From positions 1,922,001-1,986,000 of the forward strand of contig JADJPA010000001.1 of the NCBI GenBank assembly GCA_016713505.1: 64,000 nucleotides of DNA, written 5' to 3'. Under the pieces are notes generated by a model. It was given only the letters and a program-made list of their open reading frames with translations, was not told the origin of the DNA and made no database searches. Both the position numbers and the translations under genes were made by a program. This DNA is from Candidatus Competibacteraceae bacterium (lineage in GTDB: Bacteria; Pseudomonadota; Gammaproteobacteria; Competibacterales; Competibacteraceae). Shown one piece after another: positions 19,780-29,228 of this stretch. Each line of letters begins with the position of its first letter. Positions within the stretch are counted from its first letter, which is position 1.

Positions 19780-21198
19780 ATGAACCTTCCCGACTCCGTT
19801 CGGAGTTATCTGGACCGGCAGCAGTTTCCCTATAAGCTGATTCCTTATCCGTCCAACGAGGCCCTGGGCCAAGTGGCGGAAAGGCTCGACATACCCACCC
19901 GTCGGCTCGTGCGCGCGGTCCTGCTGCAAGATAAAAACGAACTGCTGATGGCGATTCTGCCTTACAGCCATCTGCTGGATTTCTCATTGCTTTGCCAGTT
20001 GCGGGACTTTGAGCTGGAACCGCTGTACGGGGCCGAAACGCTAAACTTTTTTCAGACTCGCGGCTGCAAGGGAGATTCTCGGCCCCCCTTACCCGCCGCG
20101 TTCGGCATTTCCGCGCTGGTCGATACCAGCCTGCCTGGCGAGGGGGAGATTTTTTTTGAAAGCGGTAGCAGCGATTGTCTCGTCAACATGGCAGCCAGCG
20201 ACTTCGGCCACCTGCTGGCTCAAGCTCGCTGGGGGCAATTTGCGATTCCGGCCGAAGATCTGGATTTTCTGACCAACCAACAGACGCTCACGCCTCAAAA
20301 CCTGAACAGCCTGACCAACCGCTATACACCGGCACCCACGCGGGCTGGCTTGGAATCCATCACCGAATTACCGACCGTGCCCCAAACCGTACAACAGCTG
20401 CTGGCGCTGCGCGCCGAGGCAACCCCTTCAACCCAGGATATCATCCGACTCGCCGAACAGAACGCCAGCTGCGCCGCCCAGCTCGTCTACTGGGCGCGCG
20501 CGCCGCTGCACGGCTTTCACGGCCCGGTGGATTCGCTGGAGACCGCCGTCGAGCGGGTCTTGGGACCAGACCGCACGCTCGCTCTTTTACTGGGTTCCAG
20601 CATGGCTCAAACCTTCCGTATGCCGGCGGGCGGTCCGGTCGGCTTGCAGGCGGTTTGGCAGCACAGCATCTACTGCGCCGCGCTCGTCGGCGAACTGGTC
20701 AAGCTTCTTCCCGATCCGCCCTGCGTGAATCCGGGCTTGGCCTATCTCAGCGGGTTGTTGCACGATTTCGGTTATCTGGTGCTGGCGCATGTCCTGCCGG
20801 CCCGCCTCTATCTGCTCAACCGCTTTCTCGCCGTCAACCGGCATGTCCCGATCAACGATGCGGAGCGCTATGTCATGGGCGTCGAGCACGGCCATATCGG
20901 CGCCTGGTTGATGCAGTCCTGGAACCTGCCCGAAGAAGTGGTCTCGGCGGTGCGCTGGCATCACAGCGAGGAGGGTACCCATCCTTTCGCCGAATACTCC
21001 AATCTGGTGCTGATCGCCAATCGCCTGCTGCATTATGTCGGCTTGGGCGAGGAACATAACAACCGGCTCCCCGCGCTGGCCATGTTCACGCTCGGCATCA
21101 CCCGCGAACAGGCGCTGGCGGCGGTGGGCCAAGTCCATGCCAGCATGGCGGAATTGGATACGCTGTGCGCGGTGTTACCTCTGCCTAAAGAGACCTGA
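19780..21198 (+). CDS. YbaK/aminoacyl-tRNA deacylase-like domain fused to HDOD domain
   Basis: 472 residues from ATG 19780. Residues 1-150 resemble the YbaK/ProRS editing domain (SYLDRQQFPYKLIPYPSNEA ... RLVRAVLLQD), a fold that hydrolyses mischarged tRNA. Residues about 205-410 form an HDOD domain (ELPTVPQTVQQLLALRAEAT, YLSGLLHDFGYLVLAHVLP, GVEHGHIGAWLMQSWNLPEEVVSAVRWHH). HDOD proteins are signalling modules related to HD phosphohydrolases; the HD here is retained as LLHDFG. Such fusions occur in some Gammaproteobacteria, and the joint role is unknown. The earlier in-frame start at 19708 adds 24 unconserved residues. Confidence 0.82.
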   Translation: MNLPDSVRSYLDRQQFPYKLIPYPSNEALGQVAERLDIPTRRLVRAVLLQDKNELLMAILPYSHLLDFSLLCQLRDFELEPLYGAETLNFFQTRGCKGDSRPPLPAAFGISALVDTSLPGEGEIFFESGSSDCLVNMAASDFGHLLAQARWGQFAIPAEDLDFLTNQQTLTPQNLNSLTNRYTPAPTRAGLESITELPTVPQTVQQLLALRAEATPSTQDIIRLAEQNASCAAQLVYWARAPLHGFHGPVDSLETAVERVLGPDRTLALLLGSSMAQTFRMPAGGPVGLQAVWQHSIYCAALVGELVKLLPDPPCVNPGLAYLSGLLHDFGYLVLAHVLPARLYLLNRFLAVNRHVPINDAERYVMGVEHGHIGAWLMQSWNLPEEVVSAVRWHHSEEGTHPFAEYSNLVLIANRLLHYVGLGEEHNNRLPALAMFTLGITREQALAAVGQVHASMAELDTLCAVLPLPKET

Positions 21199-21241
21199 GC
21201 GCCCGTCTCCGCGCCTCCATCAAGGCAAGGCATAAGGGCTA

Positions 21242-21267
21242 CCGCAGCCGCTGTTCAGCGGTTGCGG
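21242..21267. terminator. Strong hairpin between convergent genes
   Basis: A 12-bp stem with one G-T pair, CCGCAGCCGCTG (21242-21253), two-base loop, CAGCGGTTGCGG (21256-21267). It lies between the stop of the HDOD gene and the stop of speA. No T-tract follows on either strand, so termination would be imperfect or Rho-assisted; it could also protect mRNA ends. Confidence 0.5.
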
Positions 21268-21277
21268 CCACCCGATC

Positions 21278-23182
21278 TCAGGGCTCCAGATAAGTGGAGC
21301 CGGCCAGCCCGCTGGCCAGCTCCGCCAGATGAGCCCGCCGTCGGTCTGGATCGAGCGCGGCGGCCTCGATCTTTTCGCGATAGGCCGCCAGCAGTGCTTC
21401 CGGCTCGAAACGCAGGTAGCGCAACAGGTCGGCTACCGTATCGCCCTGCGCCGGCTCGACCAGGCGATGGCCACTTTCAATCAGCTCCACGTTGATCGAA
21501 GCCGTATCGCCGAACAGATTGTGCATATCGCCAAGAATCTCTTGATAGGCTCCCAGCAAAAAAATCCCCAGCAAATACGGTTCGCCGGCCTGATACGGCG
21601 GCAGCGGCAACGTGCTCTCCACTCCTTCGCGGTCGGCGTAGCGCTCGATACAGCCGTCGGAATCGCAGGTCAGATCCTGGAGCACCGCTCGGCTGGCCGG
21701 CGCTTCGTTCAACCCTTGCAGCGGCAAGATCGGGAAAATTTGCTCCAGCGCCCAGACATCCGGCGTCGATTGAAAGACCGAAAAATTCAGGAACAGCTTT
21801 TCCGCCAATTTATCGTTCAGTTGGTCCAGCAATTCGCGATGCGCGCGGGCGGTGGGATTCAATAACGGTCGCAGCTTGCGGCAAATGGCGAAATAGAGTT
21901 GCTCGGCGCGGGCCCGCTGCTCCAACCGCAACACGCCGTGCAGGTACAAGTCCCGCGCCTCCGCCAGCCAGTGAGCGGCATTGTGATAAGCCTCGACCGC
22001 CGAGCCGCGCGAGACGCTCTGATAGGCCTTCCAAAACTGATGCAGCAGCAGCGGATCGCCAGCGCCCGGCGCGGGCGGCAACTGACCGCCAGGCATCGGT
22101 TCGTGGTCGATGACTTCGGTGATCAGCAGCGCGTGGTGGGCGGTCAGCGCCCGACCGGATTCGCTGATGAGCTGTGGATGCGGCAAGCTCGCTTCGACGC
22201 AGGCTTCCCACAGCGCGTGCACGACGTTGTTGGCGTATTCCCGCACGCTGTAGTTCATCGAGCAAGCGCCGCGCGAGCCGGTACCCTCGTAATCCACCCC
22301 CAAACCGCCGCCGACATCCACCCATTGCAGGCGAGCGCCCAAGCGCCACAGATCGGCGTAATAGCGTCCCACTTCTTGCAAGCCGCGCCGGATGTCATGG
22401 ATGTTGGCGATCTGCGAGCCCAGATGCGCGTGCAGCAATACCAACTGCTCCAGCATTCCCCGTTCGCGCAACCGCCGCATCGCCTCCAGCACCTGACTGG
22501 CCGACAAGCCGAACTTGGATTTCTCGCCGCCGGTGTTCTGCCAGTTGCCGGCTCCGATGGACGCCAGCCGCACCCGCATTCCCAGTTGCGGCGCGACGCC
22601 AAGCCGGCTGGCTTCCTCGATGATCAATCCTAATTCGGAGAGTTTTTCGATGACGATGAACAGGTTGAGCCCCAACTGCCGGCCGATCAGAGCCAGCCGG
22701 ATGTATTCCCGATCTTTATAGCCGTTGCAGACCACCACGCCGCCGGATGGCGACAAGGCCAGCACCGCCAGCAGCTCCGGCTTGCTGCCCGCTTCCAGCC
22801 CGACCCGCGCGCCGCCGTGCCGGACGATCTCGCCAACCACCCGCCGCTGCTGGTTGACCTTGATCGGATAGACGGCGGTGTAGCGACCCTGATAATTCAG
22901 TTCGGCAATGGCGGCGGTGAAGGCGTCGCACAGGGTATCGACCCGGTCGTGCAAGATGTGGCTGAAGCGGACCAGCACCGGCAAGCCGTAGCCCAAAGCG
23001 CGCGCGTCTTCGGCCAAAACCGCCAGATCGACCCCCGGATGGCTCGGCCAGCGCGGCGACCGCGCCCGCACCCGGCCGGCCTCGTCAATGTCGAAGTAGC
23101 CGCCGCCCCAACGGGCGGTGTTGTATACTTCGCGCGCCTGGGCCACGGTCCAGGTCGGCGGTGGCTGCCGCTCGTCGTTCAC
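21278..23182 (-). CDS. speA: Biosynthetic arginine decarboxylase
   Basis: Makes agmatine from arginine, the entry to putrescine by the agmatine route. 634 residues, normal for the PLP-dependent fold III enzyme. Visible: N-terminal TARWGGGYFDIDEAG, the PLP lysine in YPIKVNQQRRVV, substrate and PLP-binding segments HLGSQIANIHDIRRG and VDVGGGLGVDYEGTGS, and the C-terminal active site CDSDGCIERYA. GTG start at 23182. Divergent from speE, so the two polyamine genes share a very short control region. speB, which should follow, is not in the window. Confidence 0.96.
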   Translation of the reverse strand: MNDERQPPPTWTVAQAREVYNTARWGGGYFDIDEAGRVRARSPRWPSHPGVDLAVLAEDARALGYGLPVLVRFSHILHDRVDTLCDAFTAAIAELNYQGRYTAVYPIKVNQQRRVVGEIVRHGGARVGLEAGSKPELLAVLALSPSGGVVVCNGYKDREYIRLALIGRQLGLNLFIVIEKLSELGLIIEEASRLGVAPQLGMRVRLASIGAGNWQNTGGEKSKFGLSASQVLEAMRRLRERGMLEQLVLLHAHLGSQIANIHDIRRGLQEVGRYYADLWRLGARLQWVDVGGGLGVDYEGTGSRGACSMNYSVREYANNVVHALWEACVEASLPHPQLISESGRALTAHHALLITEVIDHEPMPGGQLPPAPGAGDPLLLHQFWKAYQSVSRGSAVEAYHNAAHWLAEARDLYLHGVLRLEQRARAEQLYFAICRKLRPLLNPTARAHRELLDQLNDKLAEKLFLNFSVFQSTPDVWALEQIFPILPLQGLNEAPASRAVLQDLTCDSDGCIERYADREGVESTLPLPPYQAGEPYLLGIFLLGAYQEILGDMHNLFGDTASINVELIESGHRLVEPAQGDTVADLLRYLRFEPEALLAAYREKIEAAALDPDRRRAHLAELASGLAGSTYLEP

Positions 23183-23214
23183 TGCCGTTTATCCTCCGCA
23201 ACAAGGGTTCCGAC

Positions 23215-24075
23215 GTGACGCTGGATCATAGCTGGTTTTCCGAAATCCACCCCGCGACCGGCTCCGCCTTCTCGCTCAAGTTGGAAGGCAAGTTGCACGA
23301 CGTTTGGAGCCCGCACCAGCACATCGCCGTCTACGCCACCGCAGGGTTCGGTAACTTGCTGGTGATCGACGGCTACATCATGCTGACTTCTCGCGATAAT
23401 TTTTTGTATCACGAGATGATGGCGCACCCGGCGCTGTTCACGCATCCCAATCCCAGGCGGGTGTTGATCGTCGGCGGCGGCGACTGCGGCACGCTGCGGG
23501 AAGCGCTCAAGCATCCTGGTATCGAAACCGTCGTTCAGATCGACATCGACCGAGCCGTCACCGACGCCGCCGAGCGTTATTTCCCCGAACTGTGCGCGGC
23601 CAACGGCGATCCAAGGGCGCAACTGCGTTTCGATGACGGTCTGGCTTGGGTGAAAAATGCCGGGGCGGGTGCTTACGAGGTGATTATCGTCGACAGCACC
23701 GACCCGATCGGACCCGCCGAAGGATTGTTCGCCGAACCCTTTTTCCGCGACTGCCACCGGGCGCTGAGCGCGGACGGCGTGCTGGTCCAGCAGAGCGAAT
23801 CACCGCTGTTTCATCTCGACAGCATCCTGCTGCCGCTGCACCGGAACTTGCGCGCCGCCGGTTTCGCTGACACGCATACCCTGCATTTTCCGCAATGCGG
23901 CTATCCGTCCGGCTGGTGGAGCGCCACCCTCGCCCGCAAGGCCGGCCGGGTCGCCGACTTTCGCGAGGCGGACGCCGCCGCCAAAGCGTTCGCCACCGAC
24001 TACTACAACGCTGACATCCACCGCGCCGCGCTGGCCATCCCGGAATTCATGCGGCGGGCGCTGGCGGGACTTTGA
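23215..24075 (+). CDS. speE: Spermidine synthase (polyamine aminopropyltransferase)
   Basis: Transfers an aminopropyl group from decarboxylated SAM to putrescine. 286 residues from GTG 23215 (preceded by AAGGG). Motifs: GFGNLLVIDGYIMLTSRDNF, the nucleotide-binding VLIVGGGDCGTLREALKHP, and the catalytic IIVDSTDPIGPAEGLF with Asp. The open frame extends to 23161 but that part overlaps the speA start region. Only 32 bases separate the speA and speE starts, so their promoters must overlap the coding 5' ends or transcripts start far upstream. Confidence 0.94.
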   Translation: MTLDHSWFSEIHPATGSAFSLKLEGKLHDVWSPHQHIAVYATAGFGNLLVIDGYIMLTSRDNFLYHEMMAHPALFTHPNPRRVLIVGGGDCGTLREALKHPGIETVVQIDIDRAVTDAAERYFPELCAANGDPRAQLRFDDGLAWVKNAGAGAYEVIIVDSTDPIGPAEGLFAEPFFRDCHRALSADGVLVQQSESPLFHLDSILLPLHRNLRAAGFADTHTLHFPQCGYPSGWWSATLARKAGRVADFREADAAAKAFATDYYNADIHRAALAIPEFMRRALAGL

Positions 24076-24136
24076 GCGCTAAAAACGCGAGGCCGGCGCC
24101 GGCGGTTCCGCCTGTCGGCCGCGCCTCACGGCGCGC

Positions 24137-24484
<348 letters not shown>

Positions 24485-24601
24485 CTAGCGTTCGCTTGAT
24501 TCAAAGAAAGACTGGGCCGGACTATAACCGAAATCCGGCATCGCGTGCGATGTGTCGGAGGCGGACGGCCGAACTCCGCGACCGGCCGGCCGCCCTGACT
24601 G

Positions 24602-25966
24602 TCACAGGTTGTAGCCGCGTTCGTCGTGCAACGCGATATCCAGACCTTCGGTTTCCTGCTCTTCGGTCACTCGCAATCCGACCAGCACATCCACGATCTT
24701 AAGCAAGATATAACTTAAAACAGCGGTATAAAGGAGCGTGAAGGTGGCGCCCTTGAACTGCGCGAGCAGTTGATCGGCCAACGTCACGCCCTCGGCCAAG
24801 CCGACGCCGCCCATCATCTTGTCGGCGCCCAAGCCGGTCAGAATGGCGCCGATATAACCACCGACGGCGTGTACGCCGAACGCATCCAAGGAGTCATCGT
24901 AACCCAGCGCCCGCTTCAGCTTGGTGGAGGCCAAAAAACACACCGCGCCGGCCACCAACCCAATGAGCAACGCCCCCATCGGTCCGGCGGTGCCAGAAGC
25001 GGGCGTGATCGCCACCAGGCCGGCCACCGCGCCGGAGGCGATACCCAACGCGCTGGGTTTGCCGTGCGCCAGCCATTCTGAGAACATCCACGCCAGGGCC
25101 GCCATCGCCGTGGCGATCTGGGTGACCGCCATCGCCATTCCGGCGCTGCCGTTGGCCGCCACCGCGCTGCCGGCGTTGAAGCCGAACCAACCCACCCACA
25201 GCATCGAAGCGCCCATCAGGGTGAAGTTGAGGTTGTGCGGCGGCATCGCGGTGTGCGGAAAACCCTTGCGCTTGCCGACCACCAAACAGGCCACCAAACC
25301 CGCGACACCCGCGTTGATGTGGACGACCGTACCGCCGGCAAAATCCAATACCCCCCAATTGCTGCCGATCAGCGAACCCGCGCCGCCCCAGACCATGTGC
25401 GCGATCGGCAGATAAACGAAGGTCAGCCACAACCCTATGAACAGCAACAGTGCGGAGAACTTCATCCGCTCGGCGAAAGCGCCGACGATCAGCGCCGGGG
25501 TGATGATGGCGAAGGTCATTTGATAGGTCATGAACACCGTTTCCGGGATGGCGTTGGCCACCGTGCTCACCGGTTGCCACAAACTGTCGACGGTCACGCC
25601 GTTCAGGAAGGCTTTCGTCAAGGTGCCGACGAAGGAATTCAGGTTGATGGTACCCGCCGTCATACCGGTGGCATCGAACGCCACGCTGTAACCGTACAGC
25701 GCCCACAGCACCGTCACCAACGCGGTGATGGCAAAACATTGCATCATCACCGACAGCACGTTCTTGGCGCGCACCATGCCGGCGTAGAACAGCGACAGGC
25801 CGGGAATGGTCATGAACAATACCAGGGCGGTCGAGGTCAGCATCCAGGCGGTGTCGCCCGAATTCAGCTCCGGTTTGACGGCCTCTTGCGCCAGCGCCAG
25901 CGTCGGGGCCAGCGTCGCCAGCAACCCCAAACCGCCGTTTTTGACTACCTGCATCGCTCTGCTCAT
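24602..25966 (-). CDS. amtB: Ammonium transporter AmtB
   Basis: Trimeric ammonium channel, blocked by GlnK under nitrogen excess. 454 residues from ATG 25966 (GGAG upstream; ATG 25954 is an alternative). Signal peptide to about residue 28 (TLAPTLALAQE), then 11 membrane helices. The twin pore histidines are seen in YLPIAHMVWGG and DAFGVHAVGGYIG, and the periplasmic Phe gate region in TYQMTFAIITPALI. Flanked upstream by glnK and downstream by a second PII gene. Confidence 0.96.
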   Translation of the reverse strand: MSRAMQVVKNGGLGLLATLAPTLALAQEAVKPELNSGDTAWMLTSTALVLFMTIPGLSLFYAGMVRAKNVLSVMMQCFAITALVTVLWALYGYSVAFDATGMTAGTINLNSFVGTLTKAFLNGVTVDSLWQPVSTVANAIPETVFMTYQMTFAIITPALIVGAFAERMKFSALLLFIGLWLTFVYLPIAHMVWGGAGSLIGSNWGVLDFAGGTVVHINAGVAGLVACLVVGKRKGFPHTAMPPHNLNFTLMGASMLWVGWFGFNAGSAVAANGSAGMAMAVTQIATAMAALAWMFSEWLAHGKPSALGIASGAVAGLVAITPASGTAGPMGALLIGLVAGAVCFLASTKLKRALGYDDSLDAFGVHAVGGYIGAILTGLGADKMMGGVGLAEGVTLADQLLAQFKGATFTLLYTAVLSYILLKIVDVLVGLRVTEEQETEGLDIALHDERGYNL

Positions 25967-26015
25967 CGGGGGATGTCTCCAGTCATCGGTTAAACCAGTC
26001 AAATGCAGGATTGCT

Positions 26016-26522
<507 letters not shown>

Positions 26523-26582
26523 TTAAAGTTCCGCCATCTTTCGCACTCGTTGTAGCTCCAACCCGGCCCGCGCGCCGCGCCA

Positions 26583-26599
26583 TGCACTTATTTGGTGCA
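26583..26599. promoter_or_regulatory. NtrC-type enhancer site
   Basis: TGCACTTATTTGGTGCA, a 17-bp dyad agreeing with the NtrC consensus TGCACC-N5-GGTGCA except for one base. It is centred about 100 bases upstream of the sigma-54 promoter, the usual enhancer distance. Confidence 0.8.
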
Positions 26600-26671
26600 A
26601 TAGATTGCCGTCCACAAACCGGAAAATCCCGTTAAACTAAAATTCACCATGCTGGATACTCTGGAGAAATC

Positions 26672-26974
26672 ATGATGATCGACCCCAAAACCTTCGACGA
26701 TCTGGCCAAACGCTTTACCGAAGCCCTGCCGTCCAGCTTCCGCCAGTTCCAAGCAGACATGGAAAAGAACATCCATGCCGCCCTACAAGCCACCTTTAAC
26801 AAGCTGGATTTGGTGACGCGCGAGGAATTCGAGGTCCAGCAGGGCGTATTGGCCCGCACCCGCGCCAAGCTGGAGGAGTTGGAAAAACAGGTCGCGGAGC
26901 TGGAAGCGAAAGCCAGCATCGGCAAACGGCGCAAAAGTGCTGAAAAATCGGGCGAAACCGAAGGTGATGGTTGA
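26672..26974 (+). CDS. ubiK: Ubiquinone biosynthesis accessory factor UbiK (BMFP family)
   Basis: 100 residues. BMFP-domain protein; the E. coli homologue (YqiC) assists the UbiJ-associated ubiquinone complex under aerobic growth. N-terminal amphipathic region (IDPKTFDDLAKRFTEALPSS) and a coiled-coil C-terminus (TREEFEVQQGVLARTRAKLE ... LEKQVAELEAK) that trimerises in the family. The order amtB/glnK - ubiK - comM is conserved in Pseudomonas and relatives. Confidence 0.9.
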   Translation: MMIDPKTFDDLAKRFTEALPSSFRQFQADMEKNIHAALQATFNKLDLVTREEFEVQQGVLARTRAKLEELEKQVAELEAKASIGKRRKSAEKSGETEGDG

Positions 26975-27128
26975 TCCACCCCCCATGCGCCCCACCGCGC
27001 GGCCAGCCGTTCGCTCTCTGGAGCGCCCATCACACCGCACTAAATGAGTGCAATGCGCTGCTGGCGGCGACCCGCCGAGCGCGGCGATCCAAGAAGTGCC
27101 GGCCCGGCGGACGCACCACAGGCTCCCC

Positions 27129-28640
27129 ATGTCCCTCGCCATCGTTTATACCCGCGCTCAGGTCGGCATCCACGCGCCGCTGGTGAGCGTGGAGGTGCAT
27201 TTGTCGGCCGGCTTGCCGGGGCTGTTCATCGTCGGTTTGCCGGAAGCGGCCGTCAAGGAAAGCAAGGATCGAGTTCGAGGCGCGTTGCTGAACAGCCAGC
27301 TCGAATTCCCCAGCCGCCGCATCACCATCAATCTGGCCCCGGCCGATCTGCCCAAGGAAGGCGGTCGCTTCGATCTACCCATCGCGCTCGGCATTCTGGC
27401 CGCTTCGGGACAAATCGACCGGGAGCGTTTGAAACAGTACGAATTTCTCGGCGAGCTGGCCTTGGGCGGCGAACTGCGCTCCGTGCGTGGGGTGCTGCCG
27501 GCTGCCTTGGCCTGCCGCGCTGCCGGACGAACGCTGCTGGTGCCGCACGACAATACCGCCGAAGCGACGCTGGTCAGCACTGTGGCCGTGCTGGGCGCGG
27601 CCCATCTGCTGGAGGTTTGCCGTCATCTGGCGACCGGAACCGCCCTGCAACCGCCCGCCGCTCGGCCCCAGCCGACGCCGGAACCCGTTCTGGAGCGCGA
27701 TCTCAGTGAGGTGCGCGGCCAGCACCATGCCAAGCGCGCTCTGGAAATCGCCGCCGCCGGCGGTCACAACCTGCTGCTGATCGGTCCGCCCGGCACCGGC
27801 AAGACCATGCTGGCCAGCCGGCTACCGGGCATCCTGCCGCCGCTGAGCGAAGCGGAAGCGCTGGAAACCGCCGCCATCGCTTCGGTCAGCGCGCAAGGAC
27901 TGGATTTGGCGCAATGGGGTATTCGACCCTTTAGAGCACCCCATCACACTGCGTCGGCGGTGGCGTTGGTCGGGGGCGGCAGCCAGCCGCGACCCGGCGA
28001 AATTTCGCTGGCCCACCACGGCGTGCTGTTTCTCGATGAGCTGCCAGAGTACGACCGGCATGTGCTGGAGGTGCTGCGCGAACCGTTGGAATCGGGACGA
28101 ATCACCATCTCCCGCGCCGCCCGCCAAGCTGATTTTCCCGCGCGCTTTCAACTGGTGGCGGCCATGAATCCCTGCCCGTGCGGCTATCTGGGCGACAGCG
28201 AGCGGCGTTGCGCCTGCGGGCCGGAACAGATTCGCCGTTACCGGGGGCGGATTTCGGGGCCGTTGGCGGACCGGATCGACCTGCATATCGAGGTGCCGCG
28301 CCTGGCTCACCGGGTGTTGCGCGGCGAGACGCCCGAGGAAACCAGCGCCACGGTGCGCGCCCGCGTCCGCGCCGCCCGCGACCGGCAACTGCACCGCGCC
28401 AACAAGCCCAACAGCGCCCTGAAAACCCGCGAGATCGAACGCTACTGCACGCTGGGCGAGGGCGATCACCGCTTGCTGGAACAGGCGCTGGAACGATTGG
28501 GGCTGTCGCCGCGCGCCTATCACCGCATCCTCAAAGTCGCCCGCACCATCGCCGATCTAGCCGGCAGCGAAGACATCCGAACCCCGCATCTCACCGAAGC
28601 GCTCAGCTACCGCGCGCTGGACCGAACGATCCTTCGCTGA
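27129..28640 (+). CDS. comM: ComM/YifB-family Mg-chelatase-like AAA ATPase
   Basis: 503 residues from ATG 27129. Hexameric helicase that promotes branch migration during natural transformation in Vibrio and other naturally transformable species. N-terminal Lon-like domain (SVEVHLSAGLPGLFIVGLPE), Walker A GPPGTGKTMLASRLPGILPP, Walker B GVLFLDELPEYDR, a zinc-finger-like insert (CPCGYLG, CACG), and C-terminal Mg-chelatase domain (LSPRAYHRILKVARTIADL). Full length. With pilW and type IV pilus genes elsewhere, competence is possible but not shown. Confidence 0.93.
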   Translation: MSLAIVYTRAQVGIHAPLVSVEVHLSAGLPGLFIVGLPEAAVKESKDRVRGALLNSQLEFPSRRITINLAPADLPKEGGRFDLPIALGILAASGQIDRERLKQYEFLGELALGGELRSVRGVLPAALACRAAGRTLLVPHDNTAEATLVSTVAVLGAAHLLEVCRHLATGTALQPPAARPQPTPEPVLERDLSEVRGQHHAKRALEIAAAGGHNLLLIGPPGTGKTMLASRLPGILPPLSEAEALETAAIASVSAQGLDLAQWGIRPFRAPHHTASAVALVGGGSQPRPGEISLAHHGVLFLDELPEYDRHVLEVLREPLESGRITISRAARQADFPARFQLVAAMNPCPCGYLGDSERRCACGPEQIRRYRGRISGPLADRIDLHIEVPRLAHRVLRGETPEETSATVRARVRAARDRQLHRANKPNSALKTREIERYCTLGEGDHRLLEQALERLGLSPRAYHRILKVARTIADLAGSEDIRTPHLTEALSYRALDRTILR

Positions 28641-28686
28641 GATCGTCTACCCTATAGCCATCCGTCCTGTCACCAGTGAGAATGCC

Positions 28687-29181
28687 ATGCCACGCCACGC
28701 TAACTGTTTGCGGTCGAGTCCAGCAGCCCGGTTTGCTCGGCTGCGCCAGCGGTCGGGGTGGGGGCTGTTGGCGTTGCTCTGGATCGCCGCGTTCTCCGTG
28801 CAGGCCCAGGTTTCCGAAGCCAAGGTGGCGGCGCTGGTCGAGGCGTTGCGGCTGTCCGCGCCGGAGGCCAAGCCCGACGCCGGCCTGTACGGCGACTGGC
28901 AGGTCAAACCGGAAAATATCAAACGCTGGTCCAAGGTTTGTCTGAACCAGGAACTCAGCCCGGAACAGTTCGCCGCCGATCAAGCCTTGGCCCGTCAGGT
29001 GCTGGTTTGCGTGATGGACGGCGTGCTGCGCGATCAGTTCGCCGCCAGCGACCAAAACGAAATCGTCGCCGTACAACGCGCTGCCGCCTGGTGGCTGACC
29101 GGCGAACCAGAGCGCTATCGCAGCGACGGCGCTGACGCCTACACCCTGAAAGTGCTGGAAGCGTATTTACGGTTTTTGTGA
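28687..29181 (+). CDS. Small exported protein of unknown function
   Basis: 164 residues. A basic N-terminus and hydrophobic stretch ending in Ala-rich FSVQAQ look like a signal peptide with cleavage near residue 40. The mature part is mostly helical, with two Cys (SKVCLNQELSP, LVCVMDGVL) that could form a disulfide and a WWLTGEPERY segment near the end. I do not recognise the family. It follows comM by 46 bases and is oriented with it. The start ATG 28687 has GAGAATGCC around it and no strong ribosome site. Confidence 0.65.
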   Translation: MPRHANCLRSSPAARFARLRQRSGWGLLALLWIAAFSVQAQVSEAKVAALVEALRLSAPEAKPDAGLYGDWQVKPENIKRWSKVCLNQELSPEQFAADQALARQVLVCVMDGVLRDQFAASDQNEIVAVQRAAAWWLTGEPERYRSDGADAYTLKVLEAYLRFL

Positions 29182-29228
29182 TGGCAACCGATCGGGCGGC
29201 TTTCGACGCAGCCGCCATCGCGCCCGGC

